Virus record (IMG/VR): IMGVR_UViG_3300044961_000289
Coordinates: 1-21,833 of that record
Source: a virus
Direction: 5' to 3' (one strand)
Length of the DNA: 21,833 nt
The stretch's first letter is position 1; each line of letters opens with the position of its first letter. The translations under genes were made by a program, and so were the position numbers. The notes under the pieces were generated by a model that did not search any database, was not told the origin of the DNA, and was given only the letters and a program-made list of their open reading frames with translations. Of this stretch, positions 14,388 to 20,993 are shown in pieces.

Positions 14388-15199
14388 TGGCGTACACCTA
14401 CACCACATTTGGCAACATCACACTGCCGCTCTACAACCGTGAAAGCGACCTGTCGCCGGTGGCGGCTGCCACACGGCTGACACAGACGGCGGCAGGCGTG
14501 TTTGATGGCGACGGCGGTGGCAGATCGGCGCGGCGCTATCCCCATCCGCTGACAATCGATGCAATTGTGAGCGAGAGCACGGCGGCGGCGCAGCGGACGG
14601 CCATTGATGCGCTGCGCGCGGCAGTGGGCACACGCGCCGCTTTGACGCGCAAGGCAGACTCGAACAACGATCAGCATGTGGCGATGTGTCGATTGGTGGG
14701 CATGACGCAGCAGCGCAGTTACAGCGAGCGCGGGTATCAGCCGGTGCGACTGCAATTCATACAGCTCACGCCGTGGCGAGCGACGATGCCACAAACCTAT
14801 ACAATTCCTGTGTTTAGCGGATCACCAAGTGTGACACAGCAGGTGATCACAAATGCGGGGAATTTGCCAGTCACAGCGGTGCGCATGGAACTGGAAATTC
14901 CCGATGGTGTGTTGGTGCAAACGCCACGGTGGACGGCAACGGGCCATGATTTACTGCTCAACGATATATTTACGCCACTCGGATTGCCTGCCGTGATTGT
15001 AGTGGACGGTGGTATGATGCAGGTGATTTCCGCTGGCTCACCGATTTACTCAAAATTAGTATTTAATGCCAATCACACCATTGATTCATGGTTTCGGTTG
15101 CCTCCTGGCGACACGACCATGACGTTGACTTCGCCATTGATCGAAACGATCGGATCATATGTTTTATGGTTGATCAAATTTTATCCTGAATACGCATGA
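14387..15199 (+). CDS. Distal tail (Dit-like) protein
   Basis: This 270-residue protein lies between tube-type proteins and the hub, the place of Dit. Its first 125 residues fit a Dit-like N-terminal domain: TFGNITLPLYNRES, SARRYPHPLTIDAIVSES, a helix AIDALRAAVGTRAALTRKAD, and SYSERGYQPVRLQFIQLTPW. The C-terminal half (about 135-270) looks like a beta-sandwich (galectin-like carbohydrate-binding in many Dit proteins) and its DNA is visibly richer in A and T. ATG 14387 overlaps the previous stop; GTG 14384 would add one residue. The assignment rests on order and pattern, not on a decisive motif. Confidence 0.7.
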   Translation: MAYTYTTFGNITLPLYNRESDLSPVAAATRLTQTAAGVFDGDGGGRSARRYPHPLTIDAIVSESTAAAQRTAIDALRAAVGTRAALTRKADSNNDQHVAMCRLVGMTQQRSYSERGYQPVRLQFIQLTPWRATMPQTYTIPVFSGSPSVTQQVITNAGNLPVTAVRMELEIPDGVLVQTPRWTATGHDLLLNDIFTPLGLPAVIVVDGGMMQVISAGSPIYSKLVFNANHTIDSWFRLPPGDTTMTLTSPLIETIGSYVLWLIKFYPEYA

Positions 15200-17259
15200 C
15201 ACAACGACGCATTTGGCTGGATGTGCAGGCAGACGGCGGCACAACCGGCCCCGGTCCCATCATCGAGATTGAGTCATTTTCGAGCCGGGCGCGGTTGAAC
15301 CGTGCGGGAGACTGGTCGGCGACGCTGCCAGCGACAGACCCACGCGCCGCCGAACTGTTGGCGCCACGGCGCACGGTGCTGGCGTGGATGATGATCGGCA
15401 CGACACCGACGCTGATCGGCGGTGGGGTGATCGAGACGCTGACGACGCAGATCAGCGCCGATGGCGAATCGCTTGTGGTGTCGGGCCGCGACCTGATTGA
15501 GGAACTGGCGCGGCGCACGGTTGGCGAGGTGACGCTGCTCGACTCCGGGCTGGACGATTTTATTGACGATCATCTGCCAGCGGGCTGGGCGCATACGTTG
15601 CAGAGCGGCGCACCGACGTTCATGGCGCGCTTCAGCTATGAAAATCTGTTGGGGTGCCTGGCTTCGCTAGTGGACAAGCTGCCGCTGTGGTTCAGGCGGC
15701 GCACCGTGAGCGGCAATGTGCGCCATCTGGAGGTGCTGACGGCGCTGCCAGGCGATTATGTGCTGCTGGCGACCACGACCGGCGATCCGTTGGCGGTCGA
15801 GGCGAACGTTGACACGTGCCTGATCCGGGACATCACGGAAACCCGGCAAGCGACTGACGTGATCAGCCGCCTGTATGCGTTCGGCGCGGGCAACGCAGCG
15901 GCGCGGCTGACGATGGGTGCGGCCACGGTCTGGCCGGACGGGTCCAGCCTGGCGGCAACGTACACCACACTTGATGGCGATGTGCTGAGTTTCGACCGCA
16001 CGAGCAATCTCATCGTCAACCACACAACAGAATCGGCGTATGGCCGGGTGGAGCAGGCGGCGGCTTGGAAGGACATCAGCCCGCTTTCCAACACCGACGC
16101 CGATGTGATCGGCGCCGCCAATATGCTGGTAGCGGCAGCGGTGGAGTATCTGCGCCGCAACCGGGCGCCAGCTTACGAGTACAGCCTGAATGTGGCCGCG
16201 GTGCGAAAAACGCTGCTACCTGGCGATCTGATCTGGGTGCAGGCGCGACGCACGCGCGACGGAGCGACGCCGGTGGCGATCAACCGGGCGGTGCGTGTGT
16301 TGGAGGTGGCGACGACGGTCGATGTGGACGGTGAGCGCATCGACGGGCTGACGGTGGCGACAATCGATCACTGGCCGGTGACAGACACCGAAACGATAGT
16401 CGCGGAGATTCGCCAGTCGATGGTGATGGAGCGGCTGCCGCAACAGAACGCCTCAATCGATACGATTTCCTATCGTGAGCCAATCGACGATGATTACAGC
16501 GCCGATCTGCATTTCTGGATCGGCGAAGAAACCACCACGATCAATCAAATCCTGGTGCGCTTCCGGGTCGATCCGTTCCGCAGCACGGCCAAAACCATCG
16601 GCGGCACAGCGTCCGGATCGGTGGATATTCCCGATCACACGCACCAGGTGACGCTGAACTCGCACACGCACAGCGTGAGCATCAGCAGCCACACGCACGA
16701 CGTGCCAGATCATCAACATTACATCCTGATCAGCCCCGGCACTCCAACTTATGATATTGGATTCAGCGCGGCGGGCACAGCGGGTGGATTGTATTCGGAC
16801 GCCAGCAGCAGTGATTTTAATCTGCCAACCAATGCCGACAGCGGCGGCACGACGACGGCCAGCGGCGGCGGCACCAGCACGACCAGCGGCTCTGGCGGCG
16901 GCACGACCGTGACCAGCGCAGCGGGCGGCGGACAAACCGGATTGGCCGTAGACATTTCCTCGGCGCTGACGTTGCAATACGGCATATATCAGGACTCGCC
17001 GGGCAACACGTATGCGGCGACAGCATTGCAATGGCTCGTGAACGGCGTCGCTGCCACGGCGACACCGATCTCGATTGGCGATGGTTGGTATGCGCTTGAT
17101 ATCACACAGGATGTTGTTGGCGCAGATGGGCTGCGCCCGGCGCAGGCAGCAAATGTGGTACGCGTGCAGGTGAATCCTGCATCAAAAAGTGGAAAGCGCT
17201 GTCAGGTGACAGCGCAAATTCAGAGTAGAACGACGATTCAGGCGATTGCATATCGCTAG
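15196..17259 (+). CDS. Tail hub / tail-tip protein with HxH motifs
   Basis: This 687-residue protein is probably the baseplate hub or tail-associated protein. The first 380 residues resemble gp27/Gp37-like hub domains: IEIESFSSRARLNRAGDWSA, LLAPRRTVLAWMMIG, a VSGRDLIEELARR segment and LLPGDLIWVQARRTRD. Residues 480-509 carry four HxH pairs (His481/483, 490/492, 499/501, 506/508). In T4 gp37 and other phage fibres and spikes HxH motifs bind metal inside a trimer. A Gly/Ser/Thr-rich linker follows (about residues 548-580), then a C-terminal beta domain (LAVDISSALTLQYGIYQDSP to IQAIAYR). No enzyme motif for cell-wall cleavage is seen. The start overlaps the preceding stop (ATGA). Confidence 0.82.
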   Translation: MTQRRIWLDVQADGGTTGPGPIIEIESFSSRARLNRAGDWSATLPATDPRAAELLAPRRTVLAWMMIGTTPTLIGGGVIETLTTQISADGESLVVSGRDLIEELARRTVGEVTLLDSGLDDFIDDHLPAGWAHTLQSGAPTFMARFSYENLLGCLASLVDKLPLWFRRRTVSGNVRHLEVLTALPGDYVLLATTTGDPLAVEANVDTCLIRDITETRQATDVISRLYAFGAGNAAARLTMGAATVWPDGSSLAATYTTLDGDVLSFDRTSNLIVNHTTESAYGRVEQAAAWKDISPLSNTDADVIGAANMLVAAAVEYLRRNRAPAYEYSLNVAAVRKTLLPGDLIWVQARRTRDGATPVAINRAVRVLEVATTVDVDGERIDGLTVATIDHWPVTDTETIVAEIRQSMVMERLPQQNASIDTISYREPIDDDYSADLHFWIGEETTTINQILVRFRVDPFRSTAKTIGGTASGSVDIPDHTHQVTLNSHTHSVSISSHTHDVPDHQHYILISPGTPTYDIGFSAAGTAGGLYSDASSSDFNLPTNADSGGTTTASGGGTSTTSGSGGGTTVTSAAGGGQTGLAVDISSALTLQYGIYQDSPGNTYAATALQWLVNGVAATATPISIGDGWYALDITQDVVGADGLRPAQAANVVRVQVNPASKSGKRCQVTAQIQSRTTIQAIAYR
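17196..17215 (-). terminator. Hairpin ending the par operon inside the hub gene
   Basis: GCGCTGTCA (17196-17204) and TGACAGCGC (17207-17215) form a perfect 9-bp inverted repeat with GG between. Read on the minus strand the hairpin is followed by TTTCC and then TTTTT (from 17188 down), so it could be an intrinsic terminator for the convergent parB transcript, about 75 bases past its stop. It lies inside the last 65 bases of the hub gene. On the plus strand no T run follows. Confidence 0.4.
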
Positions 17260-17287
17260 GATGGGCGCTGTTGGCGCGCGCTACCGA

Positions 17288-18877
17288 TCAGCGCCTGATG
17301 TCAGGCTCATTCCCCATCTCCTCTTCAATGTGCTCCAGCACAAATCGCAACGACCGCACCGCATTTCCAATTTCTGCCTGATGCTGGCCGCACGCCACTG
17401 CATAGTCGCCGAGCGCATCAATGCACTGCGCAAACTGCACGTGCCAGTCCATCAACTGTTGGCGATCTACCAGCGGCGCCTGAGTTGTCGGAAACACCTC
17501 GACCAACGAAGCGCTGCGTTGCTCCTGCACGCTGGCGGTCCGGCGCCGCAACTCCTCGTCGAGCAACTGCGATAGAAACAGATCGACGATTCCGGCGCCG
17601 CTGCATTTTTCCTTCAGATAGATCAGTGTGGGCCACCACAGCGGCGCAAATGTCCACTCTCGGCGCAACTGTTTCAGGTCCGCCAACGTCGGCTGCTTCT
17701 CCGTCAACCATGCGGCGAACGCAGCGGCAACCTGGTCCCTGGTTGCCATCTGCGGCGTTGGCGTTTGCGGCGCCGGTGCATAGCTGGTCACAAAGGTAGT
17801 CGTCTTGGGCATCTGCCGATCATGCACCGCCAGCCGGAGCGCTTGCTTCAGGTCGCCCTCGCGCCATTGATGCGTCTCGCCCCGTTCTGCCGTCAGCCAT
17901 GCGTTGATTTCCTGCCAAAGCGTGCCGTTGCTGTGCGCAGGATTCTCCGGCAGATCACGATTTTTCCAACGCACGTCCAGGAATCGCTCCGCCAGCGCAA
18001 TCAACTCATTTTCGGACAGCAACGGCTTGCGCTTTTCCGCTACCACCTGCATCGCCTGGCGGCGCATCTCGATCCGAAATTGCACCTGCGATTCGACATT
18101 GCTCGCCGTCTGCCCCATCAGATAGGCAATGGGGAAATCTGCCCACATGCCGTCGAACTCCAACAGCGGCAGCAGCGCCCGCCCGTGCCGCTCCGTGATC
18201 CGACCGTCCAAAATCGCCTGCTGATACTCATCCGGCAGCTGCAACAGCCGCACCAGGTTGGCGGCTGCGCCCCTACTTTTACCAAAGAGCTTCCCGGCCT
18301 GCTCATAGGTCATGCCGAATTCCTTGCGCGCCCGCTCTATCGCAATCGCCTCCTCAATCGCCGACAGGTCTCGCCGCTGCGCATTCTCCGTAGTCGCATG
18401 GCTCCACATCTCCTGATCGGTAAGCGGGCGCAGCAGCACCGGCATCGCCGCATAATCGGCGGCGTCATACTCCGGGCAATCCTCGATGCGCTCGTAGCCC
18501 GACTCCGGGAACACTGCCGCCACGCCGCGCGCCAGCATCAGGAATGCCAGCCGCCGACTGTGCCCGAACGCCAGTTCGACCACGACCTCATTGCCTGCCA
18601 GCAGATCGACAACGGCGGCCTCATCCTCATACACATCGTCCGGGTAGGCGTAGCCATCCGCATAGCGCACCAGGCGCCCAACCGGTAGCTGTTGCAGCCC
18701 TTTTGTATCAGGCAGCGACGGCGCCATGCGCACAATGCTCGCCGCCAGATTCATTATATGCCCGACAACATTGCGCTGCCGGGTCTGGTAGGGGTTGTCC
18801 TCCAGCTTCGACAGCGGCACATAGTAGATCGTCGCCTGCTGGCTCAGGTCGTTCGCCGTGCGCAGCAAATTCAGCAT
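17288..18877 (-). CDS. parB: ParB-family partition / CTPase protein, long form
   Basis: This 529-residue protein begins with a ParB/sulfiredoxin-like domain: IYYVPLSKLEDNPYQTRQ (residues 17-34), a GHSRR motif at 105-109 (the GERR-type CTP-binding box), and TTENAQRRDLSAIEEAIA (162-179), the very conserved ENxQRxDLxPxEEA box. A helix-turn-helix follows (YEQAGKLFGKSRGAAANLVR, 191-210) with RLLQLP after it. The C-terminal 290 residues are unfamiliar and make it much longer than typical 300-residue ParB proteins. ATG 18877 follows GAGGAGGAAT and overlaps the end of parA by 7 bases, so the pair is coupled. With ParA it probably segregates the element as a plasmid; a role as a phage transcription regulator is the alternative. 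Confidence 0.88.
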   Translation of the reverse strand: MLNLLRTANDLSQQATIYYVPLSKLEDNPYQTRQRNVVGHIMNLAASIVRMAPSLPDTKGLQQLPVGRLVRYADGYAYPDDVYEDEAAVVDLLAGNEVVVELAFGHSRRLAFLMLARGVAAVFPESGYERIEDCPEYDAADYAAMPVLLRPLTDQEMWSHATTENAQRRDLSAIEEAIAIERARKEFGMTYEQAGKLFGKSRGAAANLVRLLQLPDEYQQAILDGRITERHGRALLPLLEFDGMWADFPIAYLMGQTASNVESQVQFRIEMRRQAMQVVAEKRKPLLSENELIALAERFLDVRWKNRDLPENPAHSNGTLWQEINAWLTAERGETHQWREGDLKQALRLAVHDRQMPKTTTFVTSYAPAPQTPTPQMATRDQVAAAFAAWLTEKQPTLADLKQLRREWTFAPLWWPTLIYLKEKCSGAGIVDLFLSQLLDEELRRRTASVQEQRSASLVEVFPTTQAPLVDRQQLMDWHVQFAQCIDALGDYAVACGQHQAEIGNAVRSLRFVLEHIEEEMGNEPDIRR

Positions 18878-19593
18878 GATTCCTCCTCCCCGGTCAGTTT
18901 TTGCATGACGGCTATCGCCACATCCCAGTATAGCGCCCGCAGTTGCTCATCGGCGTCCACCCCACGCCGATACGGCACCACGCCCAAGATCGGCATCTCC
19001 TCATCAATGCGGAGCAAATTCGACCGGTGCAGCACCGTCGCCCCCTGCACCTTCGTCACCACGGCGCCCAACACCTGCGGCGCCTGACCCAGCTCGCAGC
19101 GCAGCCAATCCACCATGCTGATGATCCGGCGCATCCCCTCAATGGCGTCGTGCTCCGGGTCCAGCACGACGAGCACATAGTCGGCGGCGACCAGCGCATT
19201 CACTGTCAGGATGTTGGCTGCCGGCGCGCAGTCGATCAACACGGGCCGGTCGCCGGCGTCGCGCAGTGCGTTCGCCAGGAACCGATGATTCGGCGCCTTC
19301 GCCTGGATCGCTGCGCCCGCATCCTCCAGCTTGATGTCCGTGCCAACCAGCTGCACGGCAGCGCCCTCGCCAACCATCTGCACGGCGACCGCCAGCGCCG
19401 TGCGCCGCAGCAGCACATCCGCCACACCGTTGGCATGGTGGATCGTGCCGCCAAACATGCGCGTCAGGTTGCCCTGCGGGTCGAGATCGATTGCCATCGG
19501 CGTATAGCCCTGCGTCGCCCAATGCTGCGCCAGCCAATAGGCGGTGATGGTCTTGCCCACCCCGCCCTTGTGGTTGCAGATCGCCACCTTCAT
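18871..19593 (-). CDS. parA: ParA-family partition ATPase
   Basis: This 240-residue protein is a deviant-Walker ATPase. MKVAICNHKGGVGKTITAYW holds the P-loop KGGVGKT at residues 9-15 including the signature Lys9. AIDLDPQGNL (about 34-43) is the A' motif, and PVLIDCAPAANILTVNALVA is the Walker B region. VLVVLDPEHDAIEGM follows as in Soj/ParA proteins. The small size without an N-terminal HTH is like chromosomal Soj or type Ib ParA, so it should not repress its own operon unaided. ATG 19593 is chosen because AAGGAGG lies upstream and the P-loop usually begins within 10 residues of the start. It is cotranscribed with parB. Confidence 0.92.
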   Translation of the reverse strand: MKVAICNHKGGVGKTITAYWLAQHWATQGYTPMAIDLDPQGNLTRMFGGTIHHANGVADVLLRRTALAVAVQMVGEGAAVQLVGTDIKLEDAGAAIQAKAPNHRFLANALRDAGDRPVLIDCAPAANILTVNALVAADYVLVVLDPEHDAIEGMRRIISMVDWLRCELGQAPQVLGAVVTKVQGATVLHRSNLLRIDEEMPILGVVPYRRGVDADEQLRALYWDVAIAVMQKLTGEEESC

Positions 19594-19613
19594 ATATCCT
19601 CCTTCCTTCGGGA

Positions 19614-19961
19614 TCAAACGCCATCCTCCTGGATGCACTCAATTCCGCCAGATGCACGCACAACCCGATACTCGCCAATCATTTGCGGATATTTGCGCAC
19701 CACCGCCTTGAATCCGATGCGGTGCGGGCTGTTGCCGCCACCTGCCAAAGAGAAAGCGCCGACATCATTTGGCGTTGCCGGTTGCATCCGAATGCGTTTC
19801 AGTTCCGGCTCGATCTGCACGCGCACTTTTGCCGGATCGCCGAGCAGCGTCACCGCCGCATGAGATAGCGTCATCTGCCCGGATTCATACACTTTGGCGG
19901 TTGGCTCCTTCGGCTGGCGCCCGCCGCCTTGACTCTCTGGCTTAATCTGAATCCACGCCAT
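19614..19961 (-). CDS. Hypothetical protein upstream of parA
   Basis: This 115-residue protein reads MAWIQIKPESQGGGRQPKEP at its start, with a central GQMTLSHAAVTLLGDPAKVR segment and a later NDVGAFSLAGGGNSPHRIGF. The middle resembles AbrB-like or 'start-with-swapped hairpin' DNA-binding pieces only vaguely (VYESGQMTLSHAAV), and I do not assign a family. ATG 19961 is chosen because AAAGGA lies about ten bases upstream; it overlaps the end of the preceding gene by 20 bases. It ends 20 bases before parA starts, so it belongs to the par operon. Confidence 0.65.
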   Translation of the reverse strand: MAWIQIKPESQGGGRQPKEPTAKVYESGQMTLSHAAVTLLGDPAKVRVQIEPELKRIRMQPATPNDVGAFSLAGGGNSPHRIGFKAVVRKYPQMIGEYRVVRASGGIECIQEDGV

Positions 19962-20196
19962 CTTCGATTCCTTTCTCAAATTCCAGGTAGGCCGCATGAA
20001 TCAGTTGCGTCGCCACGTCCAGCGGCGACAGCGACGGATTGTTCGTCACGCCGCGCCTGACCATCGTCAGGATGCGGAGTTCCCGCGCCGTGTCCTTGTC
20101 CAGTTGCAGGCGCCGGACCAAAGCGCCTGCACCGCGTCGAGCGCCGCCCCGATTATCATCGGTGCGGCGCTTTGGGCGGGGTCCGCCGGATGTCAT
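19942..20196 (-). CDS. Small basic hypothetical protein, possible DNA binder
   Basis: This 84-residue protein has a very basic start (PRPKRRTDDNRGGARRGAGA) and a helical rest (LVRRLQLDKDTARELRILTM, then LSPLDVATQLIHAAYLEFEK), ending acidic. A basic tail with a short strand and two helices could be ribbon-helix-helix-like and so might be a repressor or a partition adaptor, but no signature confirms this. Its ATG 20196 overlaps the preceding stop (ATGA) and its 3' end overlaps the next gene, so it is translationally coupled in the operon. Confidence 0.6.
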   Translation of the reverse strand: MTSGGPRPKRRTDDNRGGARRGAGALVRRLQLDKDTARELRILTMVRRGVTNNPSLSPLDVATQLIHAAYLEFEKGIEDGVDSD

Positions 20197-20591
20197 GCAC
20201 GGCTCAGTTGGTGCAGTCGGTTCAACTCGGTGTCCAGTTCGGCAAGAGACTCTGCGACGACGAACCGCTTATCAATGTGCCGGTAGTAGCGATTCTCGGT
20301 GTCGTAAGCCACTGGACCAGTCCACTGAATTTTTTCAATCATCGTTGCCCATTCTTCTCTGGATTTGTCGTTTGAAATGACGAGCACTCCGCCAGCCATT
20401 TTGATCGCTTGGCTGCATGCTGCTACCTCCTGCGCAGATGCACAGCTTTTCTGCCAACCAGCACCAGGAATGTATTTCATTCCGGCAGCCTTGAGCGCCG
20501 CCAACGTCGCCTCATCCGGCTTCAGTTCGGTTTTGATTGATGTCGTTCGTCCGAAGTGCGCCTGTGTTACATTGTTCCGATACGTAATCAT
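20193..20591 (-). CDS. Hypothetical protein, first gene of the par operon
   Basis: This 132-residue protein begins MITYRNNVTQAHFGRTTSIK and contains LAALKAAGMKYIPGAGWQKS, a pattern like the 'LkaaGfrw....W' segment of some phage and plasmid proteins of unknown role, and a later GGVLVISNDKSREEWATMIE. The C-terminal part is helical (ESLAELDTELNRLHQL). ATG 20591 has AAGGAG just upstream, a typical leading gene site, and lies about 50 bases after the predicted transcription start. I do not recognise the family. Base composition here is more AT-rich than in the late operon. Confidence 0.62.
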   Translation of the reverse strand: MITYRNNVTQAHFGRTTSIKTELKPDEATLAALKAAGMKYIPGAGWQKSCASAQEVAACSQAIKMAGGVLVISNDKSREEWATMIEKIQWTGPVAYDTENRYYRHIDKRFVVAESLAELDTELNRLHQLSRA

Positions 20592-20640
20592 TTTTATTCT
20601 CCTTGTTGTGATTGTTGTTGCTTGCGACTCGATTGCCGCC

Positions 20641-20669
20641 TTGATTGAATTATATCACAAATCAATCAA
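20641..20669. promoter_or_regulatory. Inverted repeat flanking the par operon -10 box
   Basis: TTGATTGA (20641-20648) and TCAATCAA (20662-20669) form a perfect 8-bp inverted repeat with 13 bases between, and the -10 element lies inside it. A protein bound here would cover the promoter, so it is a good repressor operator candidate. The operon's own small basic protein, ParB or the LuxR-type protein could bind it. Confidence 0.5.
20649..20657 (-). promoter_or_regulatory. Extended -10 promoter of the par operon
   Basis: Read on the minus strand, TGATATAAT is a perfect extended -10 (TGnTATAAT). No good -35 hexamer is found at 17-base spacing, which is common for extended -10 promoters. The predicted transcription start is near 20642, leaving a leader of about 50 bases before ATG 20591. 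It should drive the five-gene operon through parB. Confidence 0.65.
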
Positions 20670-20718
20670 AAGCGTATCCCCCCAATTTGCCGATTTACCT
20701 TAAAGTTTGTAGCCATTC

Positions 20719-20746
20719 GATGTTGTTTTCCCAGGAAAACAACATC
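20719..20746. promoter_or_regulatory. 28-bp perfect palindrome: parS-like or operator
   Basis: The arm GATGTTGTTTTCC (20719-20731) is perfectly mirrored across a CA centre (20732-20733) to 20746: thirteen paired bases with no loop. Its 16-bp core equals the palindrome at 2143-2158 in reverse orientation. It lies about 60 bases upstream of the par operon promoter. The two-base centre makes a strong RNA hairpin unlikely and no T run follows, so protein binding is the better explanation. Candidate binders are the ParB and the LuxR-type HTH protein of this window. Confidence 0.7.
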
Positions 20747-20945
20747 AATCATACTCCTGCCACTGCCCGTCGATCTGGCGTTCGGCGTCGGCTTGGCGCT
20801 GCGCCTCCACCAGCAGCCGGGCGCGCTGGTCGGCGACGCTCGGCGCGTCGGCGGGTGCGCAGATCGTGGTACAGCCGGACGGCAGCGGGGAGATTATGGA
20901 GCCGCCACCCGTGCCGCCGATTCCGCCGGAATAGTTGCGCAGCAC
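20745..20945 (-). CDS. Coding-like remnant or small protein, start uncertain
   Basis: The minus-strand frame ending at TGA 20747-20745 has strongly coding-like codons (many GGC, ATC, GCC, GAC, CAG) and encodes LRNYSGGIGGTGGGSIISPL, then PSGCTTICAPADAPSVADQR and a charged helix ending QIDGQWQEYD. The only starts after the terminator hairpin are GTG 20945 and TTG codons just before it, none with a Shine-Dalgarno. The frame also stays open upstream through the hairpin to a GTG at 21014. It may be the tail of a truncated gene or a small virion or lysis protein. Its stop codon lies within the 28-bp palindrome. I do not recognise it. Confidence 0.35.
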   Translation of the reverse strand: MLRNYSGGIGGTGGGSIISPLPSGCTTICAPADAPSVADQRARLLVEAQRQADAERQIDGQWQEYD

Positions 20946-20949
20946 CAAC

Positions 20950-20993
20950 AACAAAAAGCGCCCGATCCACTGCTGGATCGGGCGCTTTTTGTT
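20950..20993. terminator. Perfect 20-bp stem, bidirectional terminator
   Basis: AACAAAAAGCGCCCGATCCA (20950-20969) pairs perfectly with the complementary arm 20974-20993 around a CTGC loop. The GC-rich centre is flanked by five A on one side and five T on the other, so it works as an intrinsic terminator on both strands. On the minus strand it directly follows the stop of the AAA+ remnant. Confidence 0.88.

Noticed and set aside
17264-17295. Convergent terminator from GGCGCTG / CAGCGCC between the hub and parB stops
   Set aside because: The stem is only 7 bp around an 18-base loop and no T run follows on either strand.
17765-18688. Plus-strand open frame opposite parB
   Set aside because: The minus strand encodes a clear ParB with conserved motifs and a strong ribosome site. 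The plus product is rich in Arg, His and Pro, as expected of an antisense shadow.
18943-19863. Plus-strand open frame opposite parA
   Set aside because: It lies antisense to an intact ParA with P-loop and Walker B and has no recognisable motif or ribosome binding site.
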